From: Pseudideonella sakaiensis
GTDB taxonomy: Bacteria > Pseudomonadota > Gammaproteobacteria > Burkholderiales > Burkholderiaceae_C
Assembly: GCF_001293525.1 (NCBI RefSeq)
Contig: NZ_BBYR01000009.1
Span: 1 to 64,000 of the forward strand
Direction of reading: 5' to 3'
DNA: 64,000 bases
Under the pieces are notes generated by a model. That model did no database searches. It was given only the letters and a program-made list of their open reading frames with translations, and was not told the origin of the DNA. The position numbers and the translations under genes are program-made. Positions 26,341 through 35,630 of the stretch are shown piece after piece. Within the stretch, counting starts at the first letter, position 1; the number at the start of each line of letters is the position of its first letter.

Positions 26341-26432
26341 AGACGCCAGGCGGCGCGCGGCCGCGCGAGCGCTGGCAGCCCGGGCCGGCTGGCGGGATCG
26401 ATGGGCCGCAGCGTCGGCGCCGCAGGCGGCCG

Positions 26433-27434
26433 TCAGCCCGGTGCCGCCGGCCGGCGGGCCGGCCAGGTCGCGAGCAGCACGCCCGCCAGCGCCAGCGCGA
26501 ACGCCGCCACCTGCGCCGTGCTGAAGCGTTCGCCGAGGAAGAGCACGCCGACGGCGGCCGCGCTGACCGGCAGCATCACGGTGAAGACCCCGGCGGACGA
26601 GGCCGGCACCTGCCGCAGCCCGGTCATCCAGAGCCAGACCGTGACCATGCTGGCGGCGAGCGAGTAGAACAGCAGCAGCAGCCATTCGCGTCCGGCGACG
26701 GCCCCGAAGTCGAAGGACAGCGCCTGCCAGAGACCGAAGGGCGTGACCAGCACCAGGCCCCAGAGGTTGACGAGCGCGCTGATGCGCCGTGCCGACACGC
26801 GGCCGGTCAGTCGCTTGCCGATCACGACATAGCTGGCCTCGCAGAACACCGCGGCGACCAGCAGCGCCTGGCCGAGCAGCGGCGATCCAGGCGCCGTGCC
26901 ACCACCGGCCCCGGGCGGCGACGCCTTCGACAGCGAGACCAGCGCGATGCCCCCGACGGCGCAGGCGATGCCGGCCAGCACGCGGGGCGCGATCCGCTCT
27001 CTCAGGAACACCCACGACAGCAGCGCGACGACCCCCGGCAGTGCGGCCATCGTGACGCCTGCGGCCAGCGCCGAGGTCATCGCGACGCCGAACAGCATGC
27101 AGATCGAGAACAGGAAGTTGCCGAGGAAGCTCTCCCAGAACAGCAGCACGCGGTCGTGCCGCCCCAGCGGCGCCTCGCCGGGCGCGCGGCGCACCCAGTG
27201 CGCCATCGCCAGCGCGGCGATGCCGAAGCGCAGCCAGGCCAGCAGGAAGACCGGGAAGACCAGCACCAGCAAGCGCGACAGCCCGACATAGCTGCCCACC
27301 AGCGCCATGCTGGCGGCGAGGCTGGCATAGGCCAGCCGCGGGGGGCTCGGTGCGACGGGAGCGGCGGACGCGGCAGCGGCGGCCGCCGGGCCGGCTGCGG
27401 ACCGCGGGCCGGCGACGGGATCGGAGGAGGACAC
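26433..27434 (-). CDS. EamA/DMT-superfamily transporter
   Basis: 333 residues with ten hydrophobic helices in two EamA repeats of about 140 residues. The first has MALVGSYVGLSRLLVLVFPVF and later FLREAIAP-like FLRERIAPRV; the second has LVAAVFCEASYVVIGKRL and GVLFLGERFSTAQV. The N-terminal 30 residues are Ala/Pro-rich. Members export or take up amino acids and other metabolites across the inner membrane; the substrate here is not predictable. It is a single gene on the minus strand, followed by the TA region. Confidence 0.88.
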   Translation of the reverse strand: MSSSDPVAGPRSAAGPAAAAAASAAPVAPSPPRLAYASLAASMALVGSYVGLSRLLVLVFPVFLLAWLRFGIAALAMAHWVRRAPGEAPLGRHDRVLLFWESFLGNFLFSICMLFGVAMTSALAAGVTMAALPGVVALLSWVFLRERIAPRVLAGIACAVGGIALVSLSKASPPGAGGGTAPGSPLLGQALLVAAVFCEASYVVIGKRLTGRVSARRISALVNLWGLVLVTPFGLWQALSFDFGAVAGREWLLLLFYSLAASMVTVWLWMTGLRQVPASSAGVFTVMLPVSAAAVGVLFLGERFSTAQVAAFALALAGVLLATWPARRPAAPG

Positions 27435-27595
27435 GGACAGGCACGGCCGCCGCGCCTGGGAGGGCGGGCGGCCGGTAGCGGATCGGACCCGCAGTGTCGC
27501 AGAGGCGGGCCCCGCGCGGCGCCGCCCGCGTGCCGAAGACTCAGGCGGCGCCCGACGGGCCCGCGACGGCCCGACCTGGCCGAGCCGCGCCGCGT

Positions 27596-28015
27596 TCAGC
27601 GGCGGTAGGGGTTGTCCGGTCGGCGATCGTGGCGATTGGGCACGCCGTCACCGTCGCGGTCGCGGTCATAGCGGTTGCGGATGCCGTCGCGGTCGCGGTC
27701 GCGTGCCCAGTGGCCGCGCACCAGCATCCAGCGGCCATTGTGCGAGACCCATTGCGAGGGCGCGTACTGGTAGCCCGGGCGCTCGCGCACCCAGGTGCCG
27801 CCCACCCAGACGTGGCGCTGGCCGCGCCAGTCCCAGTAGCCCGGCACCCAGACGTAGCCGCGGCGCGGCGCCGGTGCGGCTTCCACCCGCACCGGCGGCG
27901 GTCCGATGCGGATGGACACCTGGGCCTGGGCGGCAGCCGGCAGCGGCGCGGCCGCGGCGGCGGCGAGCAGGGCGGCGGCGCCGAGGCCGCTCCAGAAGGT
28001 CTTGGTCTTGTGCAT
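27596..28015 (-). CDS. YXWGXW-repeat exported protein with Asp-rich C-terminus
   Basis: 139 residues. Signal peptide MHKTKTFWSGLGAAALLAAAAAA ends at an AQA-type site. The mature part has two aromatic repeats (YVWVPGYWDWRGQRHVWVGG and PSQWVSHNGRWMLVRGHW), the YXWGXW pattern. The end has RDRDRDGIRNRYDRDRDGDG, which resembles calcium-binding thrombospondin type 3 loops (DxDxDG). Probably an envelope or outer-membrane protein. Function unknown. Start MHKTK is chosen because a signal peptide begins there. Confidence 0.85.
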   Translation of the reverse strand: MHKTKTFWSGLGAAALLAAAAAAPLPAAAQAQVSIRIGPPPVRVEAAPAPRRGYVWVPGYWDWRGQRHVWVGGTWVRERPGYQYAPSQWVSHNGRWMLVRGHWARDRDRDGIRNRYDRDRDGDGVPNRHDRRPDNPYRR

Positions 28016-28243
28016 GGCAGGCTCCTGTCGGTTCGTTGTCGAGACGGTGCCCGGGCCGGTGGGCGCGGGGCACACCCGTGCATCGACACGACCGGAACGG
28101 CCGAAGTTGCGGCTCCGGCGACGCGGTTACGGCACTTTGCCGCGCGCAACGCCGCGCAATCCGGCAAGCGGATGTAACGCGGCCGCGTTGCGCGCGTCCA
28201 GGAGCCGAAACGACGAAGTCGGCGTGGCCGGCCGGGACCGCCG

Positions 28244-29650
28244 TCAGGCGTCGGCCCAGCGGGCCCATTCCCAATCGCTCACGTGCCCTGCGTACTCGTC
28301 CCACTGCGCGCGGCCGAGCGCGAGGAACTCGCGGTGGGCCTCCGGGCCGAGCGCCTCGCGCAGCAGCGCACTGGCCTCGAACGTGTCCAGGGCCTCGGCC
28401 AGGCTGGCAGGCAGCGCGCCGATGCCGAGCGCCGCGCGAGCGGGCGCGTCGAGCTCGAACAGGTCGTCGCGGCAGGCCGGCGGCAGCGGCAGCGCGCGGT
28501 CGATGCCGTCCAGTCCAGCGGCGATCAGCCCGGCGCTGAGCAGGTAGGGGTTGGCGGCGGCGTCCGGCAGCCGCCACTCGATGCGGTCGGCCAGCGTGCG
28601 CACCTGCGCGGTCCGGTTGTTCGGCCCGTGGCTGATCGAGGCGGGCGCCCAGCTGGTGCCGGAGCGGGTGCGGCGCACCGCCAGCCGCCGGTAGCTGTTC
28701 ACCGTCGGCGCCGCCAGCGCGCACAGCGCCGGGCTGTGCGCGAGCAGGCCGGCGACGAAGTGCTGCGCCAGCGGCGACAGCGCCTGCGGGTGCATCGGGT
28801 CGGACGACTCCCCGGCGAAGAGGTTGCGCGCCGGCCCGCCGTCGCCGGTGTCCTGCCACAGCGAGGCATGCACGTGCAGGCCGCTGCCCGGCTGGTCGGC
28901 GAAGGGCTTGGGCATGCAGGAGAACACGGCCCCGTGCGCCTCGGCCAGCGCGCGGCCGGCCAGGCGCACCAGCATCAGGTGGTCGGCGCTGCGCAGCACC
29001 TCGTCGTGGCGCAGGTTCAGCTCGTACTGGCCCGGGGCGTCCTCGTGGTCGATCTGCAGCACCGTCAGCCCGGCCGCCTCCAGCGCGCGGCGCAGCGCCT
29101 GCAGGAAGCCGCCCTGGCGCGCCAGGCTGCGCAGGTCGTAGCTGGGCTTGTCGAGCCGGTCCTCGGCATCGGCCGGCGCCCAGCGGCCGGCGGCGTCGCG
29201 GCGCAGCAGGAAGAACTCCGGCTCGATGCCGGTGCGCAGCCGCCAGCCGCGCGCGGCCAGCCGGTCGACCGCCCGGCGCAGGATGCGCCGCGGGCAGGCC
29301 TCGAAGGGGCGGCCGCCGACGTGGCCGTCGGCGACGATGCGGGCCACGCCCGGCAGCCAGTCCAGCGGGTGGACGGTGGCAGGGTCGCCGCGGCCGAGGT
29401 ACTCGGAGCGCTCGCCCTGGCGCGGCAGCCCGGTGCCGCGGATCGACGGGCCGGCGAAGCCCGCGCCCTCGGCCAGCACCGCCGCCAGCTGGTGCAGCGG
29501 CACCCACTTGCCCTTCGGCTGGCCGTCCAGGTCGGTGAACTGCACGCACAGGGTGTGGATGCCGGCGGCGGCGAGGCGCGCCTGCAGCGCGTCCACGTCC
29601 AGCGGCGGCTCGCCGCCGGGGACGGGCGTCACGGGTCGATGTGGATCCAC
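28244..29650 (-). CDS. glutamine-synthetase-like ligase, GlnT/type III group
   Basis: 468 residues with the glutamine-synthetase fold: TDLDGQPKGKWVP in the N-terminal beta-grasp part, RTGIEPEFFLL (metal-binding Glu), HEDAPGQYELNLRHDEVLRSADHLML, GSGLHVHASLW and ANPYLLSAGLIAAGLDGI. It is clearly different from the PuuA-type gene at 38344-39711. Relatives join glutamate to ammonia or amines. As last gene of the polyamine block it may glutamylate another amine such as ethanolamine, spermidine or diaminopropane; this is inference. Its start overlaps the puuC end by 22 bp, so it should be co-translated with puuC. Confidence 0.85.
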   Translation of the reverse strand: MDPHRPVTPVPGGEPPLDVDALQARLAAAGIHTLCVQFTDLDGQPKGKWVPLHQLAAVLAEGAGFAGPSIRGTGLPRQGERSEYLGRGDPATVHPLDWLPGVARIVADGHVGGRPFEACPRRILRRAVDRLAARGWRLRTGIEPEFFLLRRDAAGRWAPADAEDRLDKPSYDLRSLARQGGFLQALRRALEAAGLTVLQIDHEDAPGQYELNLRHDEVLRSADHLMLVRLAGRALAEAHGAVFSCMPKPFADQPGSGLHVHASLWQDTGDGGPARNLFAGESSDPMHPQALSPLAQHFVAGLLAHSPALCALAAPTVNSYRRLAVRRTRSGTSWAPASISHGPNNRTAQVRTLADRIEWRLPDAAANPYLLSAGLIAAGLDGIDRALPLPPACRDDLFELDAPARAALGIGALPASLAEALDTFEASALLREALGPEAHREFLALGRAQWDEYAGHVSDWEWARWADA

Positions 29651-31119
29651 GTCGTCTTCAGCTCGGTCACCTTGTCGAAGGCGTGCAGCGACTTGTCGCG
29701 GCCATTGCCGCTCTGCTTGTAGCCGCCGAAGGGCACGGTGATGTCGTCCTCGTCGTACTGGTTGACGTGCACGGTGCCCGCGCGCAAGGCCCGCGCGACG
29801 CGGTGGGCGCGGCTGAGGTCGTCGCTCCAGACGGCGGCCTGCAGGCCGTAGGGGCTGTCGTTCGCCAGCGCCACGGCCTCGGCCTCGTCGCGGAAGCGCA
29901 GCACCGACATCACCGGGCCGAAGATCTCCTCGCGCGCGATCGCCATCGCCGGCGCGACACCGTCGAACACCGTCGGCTCGACGTAGCAGCCGCCGCTGTC
30001 GACGCGGGCCCGGGCCCCGCCGCCGACCAGCCGGGCCCCTTCGGTGCGGCCGCGCTCGATGTAGCCGAGCACCGTCTCGAGCTGCACGCCGTCGACGATC
30101 GCGCCGAGCTCGGTGGCCGGGTCCAGCGGATCACCGGGGCGGTAGGCCGGCAGCTCGGCCGCCACCGCCGCGACGAAATCGTCGGCGATGCGCTCGTGCA
30201 CCAGCACCCGCGACGGCGCGTTGCAGCTCTCGCCCTGGTTGAAGAACATGCTGGCCGCCGCGGTGCGCGCGGCGCGGCCGAGGTCGCGGAAGTCGTCGAA
30301 GACGAGGAAGGCCGACTTGCCGCCCAGCTCGTTGTAGACCCGCTTCAGGTTGCTCTGCGCGGCGTAGGCCAGCATCCGGCGCCCGGTGCGGGTGCTGCCG
30401 GTGAAGCCGATCGCATCGACGTCGCCGTGCAGCGCGAGCGCCTCGCCGGCCTCGCCGCCGTAGCCCGGCACGACGTTGAGGACGCCGGGCGGCAGCCCGG
30501 CCTCGACCGCGATCTCGGCCAGCCGCAGCGCGGTGTACGGCGACTTCTCGCTCGGCTTCAGCACCACGCTGTTGCCGGCCGCCAGCGCCGGGCCCAGCTT
30601 CCAGGCCGCCATGATCATCGGGTAGTTCCAGGGCACGATCGCACCGACCACGCCGACCGGCTCGCGCGTCACCAGCGCCAGCGCGCTGTCGGCGGTGGGG
30701 GCGATCTCGCCGTAGACCTTGTCGATCGCCTCGCCGTACCACGCGAGGCAGCGGGCCGTGGCCGCCACGTCGACCGCGCGCGCCCAGCGCACCGGCTTGC
30801 CCATGTCGAGCGACTCGAGCAGCGCCAGCTCGTCCTGCGCGGCCAGCACCGCGTCGGCGAAGCGCTGCAGCACCCGCTTGCGCTGCGCCGGCGCCTGGCC
30901 GGCCCAGTGCCGGGCCGCGAAGGTCGCGCGCGCGGAGGCGACGGCCGCGTCGACGTCGGCCGCGGCGCCGCGCGCCACCGCGCCGAGCCGGCGGCCGTCG
31001 ATCGGCGAGTGCTTGTCGAAGCAGCGGCCGTCGGCCGCGTCGCGCCGCCGGCCGTCGATCAGCAGCCGCCCGTCGGGGCGCAGCGCCGCGGCGGCGGCAT
31101 GCCAGTCGGGCCCGTTCAC
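29629..31119 (-). CDS. puuC: gamma-glutamyl-gamma-aminobutyraldehyde dehydrogenase
   Basis: 496 residues, an aldehyde dehydrogenase with all key residues: PWNYPMIMAAWKLGPALAAGN, FTGSTRTGRR, NELGGKS (Glu265) and FNQGESCNAPSR (nucleophile Cys299). In PuuC it oxidises gamma-glutamyl-GABA aldehyde, and also 4-aminobutanal, with NAD(P). The neighbouring putrescine genes support this assignment over other ALDH classes. It follows the porin gene after 10 bp and overlaps the GlnT-like gene. Confidence 0.93.
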   Translation of the reverse strand: MNGPDWHAAAAALRPDGRLLIDGRRRDAADGRCFDKHSPIDGRRLGAVARGAAADVDAAVASARATFAARHWAGQAPAQRKRVLQRFADAVLAAQDELALLESLDMGKPVRWARAVDVAATARCLAWYGEAIDKVYGEIAPTADSALALVTREPVGVVGAIVPWNYPMIMAAWKLGPALAAGNSVVLKPSEKSPYTALRLAEIAVEAGLPPGVLNVVPGYGGEAGEALALHGDVDAIGFTGSTRTGRRMLAYAAQSNLKRVYNELGGKSAFLVFDDFRDLGRAARTAAASMFFNQGESCNAPSRVLVHERIADDFVAAVAAELPAYRPGDPLDPATELGAIVDGVQLETVLGYIERGRTEGARLVGGGARARVDSGGCYVEPTVFDGVAPAMAIAREEIFGPVMSVLRFRDEAEAVALANDSPYGLQAAVWSDDLSRAHRVARALRAGTVHVNQYDEDDITVPFGGYKQSGNGRDKSLHAFDKVTELKTTWIHIDP

Positions 31120-31129
31120 GCGGCCGTCC

Positions 31130-32512
31130 TCAGAAATGCACCACCACCGAGGCGCCGAAGACCTGGTTGGACTTGCGCAGCACGCCGCTCTTCACGTCGA
31201 GGAAGACCGGCTGGCTGGCGCGGTCGAGGCGGTACTCGGCCTTGATCGAGGTGTTCTCGTCGAGCACGTAGCCCAGCCCCAGGCTCAGCGCGGTGCGGTT
31301 GGCGCCGACCTCCGGGTCGCCGGCCGGGTCGGGCCCGATGCCGTTGACCGGGTCGGCGAAGCCGTAGCCGAGCAGGCCGCCGCCGTTCTTCTTGTTGCTG
31401 ATGTAGTCGGCGCGGACGATGCCCTCCAGCCGCGGCGTGAAGCGGTAGGCGCCGAGCACCGACACGCCGGCCCAGCGCGAGTCGCGCAGCGCGCCGGTCA
31501 CCGGGTCGGCGGTGATCGCGGCCTGCTTCTGCATGCCCACGCCGACCTGGCCCTGCAGCGTCAGGTCGCCGCGGATGAAGTAGGCGTCGACCTCGAACAG
31601 GTTGACCACGGTATCGCGCGTGTTGTACGGATCGCCGGTGATCGGGTTGACGTCGTCGCCGCGGAAATTGGCCGCCTTGCCGTGCACGCCGGCGAAACCG
31701 AAGCCCTGGTACTCGCCGCGCGAGTAGTCCACGCGGTAGGCGATGACCGGCGTCTTCTCGCGCGGGTTGCGCTTGGTCGCGTTCATGTTGGCGACCACCA
31801 CCTTGCCGAGCCACTTGCCGCTGGTCAGCTCGAAGCCGACGCCGGTGTAGGCGGTGGGCAGCGTGAAGTCGTACAGCAGGTTGTGGGTGACGAGCTTGTT
31901 CAGCATCGGCTGCTGGTACTCGTAGCCCGACCAGTCCGGGATCTGGCCGGCGATCAGCCGCGTCGTCGGCTCGCCCAGCGGCACCGAGACGCTGGCCTCC
32001 TGCACGATGCTCTTGCCGTCGACCACCGCGCCCACGCCGCGCTGCGGCGACAGCGTCAGCCGCCAGCGGGTGCCGTTCTCCATCTCCTTCTGGAAGTCGA
32101 TCGTCGCGCTGCCGAAGTAGGAGTTGTCGTAGGCATAGCCGCCGTCGGAGACGGCGTTGAGGAACTGGAAGCCGGACGTGCGGGTGTTGCGGTTCCAGAT
32201 GTAGGTCGGGTCGGCCCAGCCGCTGATCTTCAGGCCCTTGAAGCCGGCGCTGTCGCGCGCGTCCTCCAGCGCCTCGGACTTGACCACCACGCGGTTCAGC
32301 TCGGCCGCCTGCTCCGGCGTCATGCCCCACTGGGCACCGGCCGGCGGCAGCTTGGCCTCGGCGTCCTTCAGCTTGCCCTCGAGCTGCTCGACGCGCGCCT
32401 TCAGCGCCTGCAGCTCCTTCAGCAGGGCCTCGTTGCTCTGGGCGGCCGCGCCGAGCGGCCAGGCGGCGGCCAGCGCCACGCCGAGCGTGGACAGGCGGAA
32501 CACGTGCTTCAT
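31130..32512 (-). CDS. DUF3138 outer-membrane porin-like protein
   Basis: 460 residues. Signal peptide MKHVFRLSTLGVALAAAWPLGAAAQ in outline, ending AAAQ; then a coiled-coil KELQALKARVEQLEGKLKDAEAKL, followed by a beta-rich barrel: many alternating strands (GYAYDNSYFGSATIDFQKEM, LYDFTLPTAYTGVGFELTSG) and a C-terminal SVVVHF, whose final Phe is the outer-membrane-protein sorting signal. DUF3138 proteins are common in Burkholderiales and lack a known substrate. Here it sits between the PotFGHI importer and puuC, so it may pass polyamines through the outer membrane. Confidence 0.88.
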   Translation of the reverse strand: MKHVFRLSTLGVALAAAWPLGAAAQSNEALLKELQALKARVEQLEGKLKDAEAKLPPAGAQWGMTPEQAAELNRVVVKSEALEDARDSAGFKGLKISGWADPTYIWNRNTRTSGFQFLNAVSDGGYAYDNSYFGSATIDFQKEMENGTRWRLTLSPQRGVGAVVDGKSIVQEASVSVPLGEPTTRLIAGQIPDWSGYEYQQPMLNKLVTHNLLYDFTLPTAYTGVGFELTSGKWLGKVVVANMNATKRNPREKTPVIAYRVDYSRGEYQGFGFAGVHGKAANFRGDDVNPITGDPYNTRDTVVNLFEVDAYFIRGDLTLQGQVGVGMQKQAAITADPVTGALRDSRWAGVSVLGAYRFTPRLEGIVRADYISNKKNGGGLLGYGFADPVNGIGPDPAGDPEVGANRTALSLGLGYVLDENTSIKAEYRLDRASQPVFLDVKSGVLRKSNQVFGASVVVHF

Positions 32513-32574
32513 CGGACTCCCTCTCGCTGTTGTGAACGATCCTGCCCCGCCGGCACCGCCCGGCGCGGCCCTCC

Positions 32575-33435
32575 TCAGCCGCCGCGTGCCGCCTGGGCCA
32601 TTGCCCGCTGCCGCTCGCGCTCGGCGCGCATGATCAGGTAGCTGGCGACCACGGTGGCGATGGCCACCAGCACGATGATGACCGTGGCGACCGCGTTCAC
32701 GCTCGGGTTCAACCCGAGGCGGGCGCGCGAGAAGATGACCAGCGGCATCGTGGTCGAGCCCGGGCCCGACAGGAAGGCCGAGAGCACGACGTCGTCGAGC
32801 GAGAGCGTGAAGGTCAGCAGCCAGGCCGAGACCAGGGACTGCGCGATCATCGGCAGCGTGACCAGCACGAAGACCTGGTGCGGACGCGCGCCGAGGTCCA
32901 TCGCCGCCTCCTCGAGCTGCGGGTTCAGTTCGCGCAGCCGCGCCTGCACCACCACGGTGGCGTAGGCCATGCCGAGCAGCAGGTGGCCGAACCAGATCGT
33001 GACCAGGCCGCGGTCGGGGAAGCCGAGCAGGCGCTGCACCGAGACCAGCATCAGCAGCAGCGACAGGCCGATGATCACCTCCGGCATCACCAGCGGCGCG
33101 TTCACCATGCCGGAGAACAGCGTGCGGCCGCCGAAGCGGCGGTAGCGCACCAGCGCGAAGGCCGCCAGCGTCCCGAGCACGACCGAGCCGCAGGCCGTCA
33201 GGAAGGCGATCTTCAGGCTCAGCCACAGGCCGGACAGCATCTCGCCGTCGCCGGCCAGGCGCACGTACCACTTCAGCGTGAAGCCGGCCCAGGCGTTCGG
33301 GATCGGCGAGTCGTTGAAGGAGTAGATGATCAGCGCCAGGATCGGCACGTACAGGAACAGGTAGCCGCCCGCCAGCCAGGCGCGCGACAGGCCGCGCGCG
33401 AAGCCCGGGCCGAACACGGTGCGGCGGCCGCTCAT
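32575..33435 (-). CDS. potI: putrescine ABC transporter permease PotI-like
   Basis: 286 residues with six hydrophobic helices. The permease loop EEAAMDLGARPHQVFVLVTLPMIAQSLVSAWLLTF follows the EAA motif, which contacts the ATPase. TLSLDDVVLSAFLSGPGSTTMPL is typical of the PotC/PotI group. It forms the membrane channel with PotH. Its ATG overlaps the stop of potH by 4 bp. It is the last transporter gene before the porin gene. Confidence 0.93.
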   Translation of the reverse strand: MSGRRTVFGPGFARGLSRAWLAGGYLFLYVPILALIIYSFNDSPIPNAWAGFTLKWYVRLAGDGEMLSGLWLSLKIAFLTACGSVVLGTLAAFALVRYRRFGGRTLFSGMVNAPLVMPEVIIGLSLLLMLVSVQRLLGFPDRGLVTIWFGHLLLGMAYATVVVQARLRELNPQLEEAAMDLGARPHQVFVLVTLPMIAQSLVSAWLLTFTLSLDDVVLSAFLSGPGSTTMPLVIFSRARLGLNPSVNAVATVIIVLVAIATVVASYLIMRAERERQRAMAQAARGG

Positions 33436-34382
33436 CGCCCGCCCTCCTGGGCCTGCGCCTGGTAGTGGTTGAACAGCGCCAGCGGCACCAGGATCAGCAG
33501 CACCATGACCACCGCGACGCTGGCCGCCATCGGCCAGTCGTTGTTGCTGAAGAACTCGTCCCACAGCACGCGGCCGATCATCAGGGTCTGCGGGCCGCCG
33601 AGCAGCTCGGGGATGACGAACTCGCCGATGCAGGGGATGAAGACCAGCATCGAGCCGGCGATGATGCCGGCCTTGGACAGCGGCACCGTGACCGTCCAGA
33701 ACGCGACCGCCGGCGTCGCGCCGAGGTCGGTCGCCGCCTCCAGCAGCCGCAGGTCCATCTTCGACAGGTTCGAGTACAGCGGCAGGATCATGAACGGCAG
33801 GTAGGTGTAGACCATGCCGAGCACCAGCGAGAACGGCGTGTTCATGAAGTTGCCCTCGGACGCGATCAGCCCGCCGGCCAGCAGCAGCCGGTCGACGCCG
33901 AGCGCCGTGAGGATCTCCGCCACCCAGCCGCCCTCGCTCAGCAGCCCCTTCCAGGCGTAGACGCGCAGCAGGAAGGAGGTCCAGAACGGCAGCATCACCA
34001 GCATCAGCAGCGCCGGCTGCCAGGCCTTGGGTGCGCGCGCCATGAAGTAGGCGAAGGGGTAGCCGATGGCCAGGCAGATGGCGGTCGTCACCGCGGCGTA
34101 CTTGACGCTGGCAACATAGGTGCGGAAGTACAGGTCGTCCTGCAGGATGAACAGGTAGTTCGACAGCTTGACCGTCAGCTGCAGCACCCCGTCGCTCCAG
34201 ACCAGCAGGTCCTTGAAGCTGACGTTCTCCATCTCGGAGATGGAGATCTTGAAGACGATCAGGAAGGGCAGCAGGAAGAACACCAGCAGCCAGGCATAGG
34301 GCAGCGCGATGACCGCGCCTCGGCCGGCGAGCCAGGACCACCAGCGCGAGCCGGCGACGCCGCTGCGGGGGGCGGCGCTCAT
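33432..34382 (-). CDS. potH: putrescine ABC transporter permease PotH-like
   Basis: 316 residues, six to seven hydrophobic segments, starting with a cytoplasmic 20 residues and a first helix ALPYAWLLVFFLLPFLIVFKIS. The EAA loop is EAATDLGATPAVAFWTVTVPLSKAGIIAGSMLVF; FIPCIGEFVIPELLGGPQTLMIGRVL is the PotB/PotH signature. It overlaps potG by 4 bp and potI by 4 bp, so the three are tightly coupled. Confidence 0.93.
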   Translation of the reverse strand: MSAAPRSGVAGSRWWSWLAGRGAVIALPYAWLLVFFLLPFLIVFKISISEMENVSFKDLLVWSDGVLQLTVKLSNYLFILQDDLYFRTYVASVKYAAVTTAICLAIGYPFAYFMARAPKAWQPALLMLVMLPFWTSFLLRVYAWKGLLSEGGWVAEILTALGVDRLLLAGGLIASEGNFMNTPFSLVLGMVYTYLPFMILPLYSNLSKMDLRLLEAATDLGATPAVAFWTVTVPLSKAGIIAGSMLVFIPCIGEFVIPELLGGPQTLMIGRVLWDEFFSNNDWPMAASVAVVMVLLILVPLALFNHYQAQAQEGGR

Positions 34383-35506
34383 TGCGTCAGCACCACCTGG
34401 GCCGAGGGCTGCCAGCTGGCCCAGCCGGTGTCGCCCCAGCTCAGCATGTCCTCGCGGTGCCGGTCGGCGTTCATCTCGCTGACCTTCAGCACCTGGCCAC
34501 TGGCCAGTTGCAGGTGGTAGACCGAGCTGGCGCCGAAGTAGCTCAGTTCCTTCACCGTGCCCTGCACGCGGTTGTGCGGGCCCGCCGGCTCCTCGCGCGT
34601 GAGGCGGATCTTCTCCGGCCGCAGCGCCACCGACACCGCCATGCCCTGGGTGCCAGTGATGCCGTGGCCGACGTAGTGGCTGCAGTCAGCGCAGCTGATG
34701 ATGCAGTGGTCGGCCTGGTCCTCGCTGAGGGTGCCGTCCATCAGGTTCACGTTGCCGATGAAGTCGGCGACGAAGCGGTTCGCCGGCGTCTCGTAGACGT
34801 CGGCCGGCGCGCCGACCTGAAGCACCCGGCCCTCGCTCATGATCGCGATCCGGGTGGCCATGGTCATGGCCTCTTCCTGGTCGTGGGTGACCATCACGCA
34901 GGTCACGCCCACGTCCTCGATGATGTTGACCAGCTCGAGCTGGGTCTGCTCGCGCAGCTTCTTGTCCAGCGCGCCCAGCGGCTCGTCGAGCAGCAGCAGC
35001 TGCGGCTGCTTGGCGAGGCTGCGCGCCAGCGCGACGCGCTGCTGCTGGCCACCCGAGAGCTGGTGGGGCTTGCGCTTCGCGTACTTGCCCAGCTGCACCA
35101 GCTTCAGCATCGCGTCGACGCGCTCGGCGATGCGGTCCTTCGGCAGGCCGTCGCGCCGCAGGCCGAAGGCGATGTTGTCCCACACCGTCAGGTGCGGGAA
35201 CAGCGCGTAGGACTGGAACATCATGTTGATCGGCCGCTCGTAGGGCGGCAGGCCGACCAGGTCCTGGCCGTTCAGCACGATCCGGCCCGCGGTGGGCGTC
35301 TCGAAGCCGGCCAGCATCCGCAGCAGCGTGGTCTTGCCGCAGCCGGAGGAGCCCAGCAGCGCGAAGATCTCGCCCTTGGCGATGTCGATCGACACATGGT
35401 TGACGGCGACCGTGCCGCCGCCGAAATCCTTCACGACGTCGACGATCTGCAGGTAGGCCGCCGCCCCCGTGCCGTTCGCGCCCGACCCGTTGCCTGGCCC
35501 TTGCAT
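34379..35506 (-). CDS. potG: putrescine ABC transporter ATP-binding protein PotG-like
   Basis: 375 residues from ATG 35506, which has GGGAGGATCG before it; a GTG 39 bp upstream has no ribosome site. The ABC domain has Walker A GSSGCGKT (residues 52-59), signature LSGGQQQRVALARSL, Walker B LLLLDEPLGALD and the switch MVTHDQEEAM. The C-terminal TOBE part has RPEKIRL. Between them is an unusual Cys/His cluster, DHCIISCADCSHYVGHG, which could bind metal. It energises PotH/PotI uptake. Confidence 0.95.
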   Translation of the reverse strand: MQGPGNGSGANGTGAAAYLQIVDVVKDFGGGTVAVNHVSIDIAKGEIFALLGSSGCGKTTLLRMLAGFETPTAGRIVLNGQDLVGLPPYERPINMMFQSYALFPHLTVWDNIAFGLRRDGLPKDRIAERVDAMLKLVQLGKYAKRKPHQLSGGQQQRVALARSLAKQPQLLLLDEPLGALDKKLREQTQLELVNIIEDVGVTCVMVTHDQEEAMTMATRIAIMSEGRVLQVGAPADVYETPANRFVADFIGNVNLMDGTLSEDQADHCIISCADCSHYVGHGITGTQGMAVSVALRPEKIRLTREEPAGPHNRVQGTVKELSYFGASSVYHLQLASGQVLKVSEMNADRHREDMLSWGDTGWASWQPSAQVVLTQ

Positions 35507-35630
35507 CGATCCTCCCGCTGCTGCCGCTGTGGTCCGCCGAGGCACCGGCCGTCTGCGCGGCTCCGGTGCCGGGATGCGCCCGGTCGCCGCCGGGCTGTCG
35601 AGGAGGCGGGCGCCGCGCGCCCGCCCGGGC

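Noticed and set aside
28016-28243. A promoter or RNA element between the YXWGXW gene and the polyamine block
   Set aside because: The 228 bp hold no clear promoter, hairpin with T tract or riboswitch-like core.
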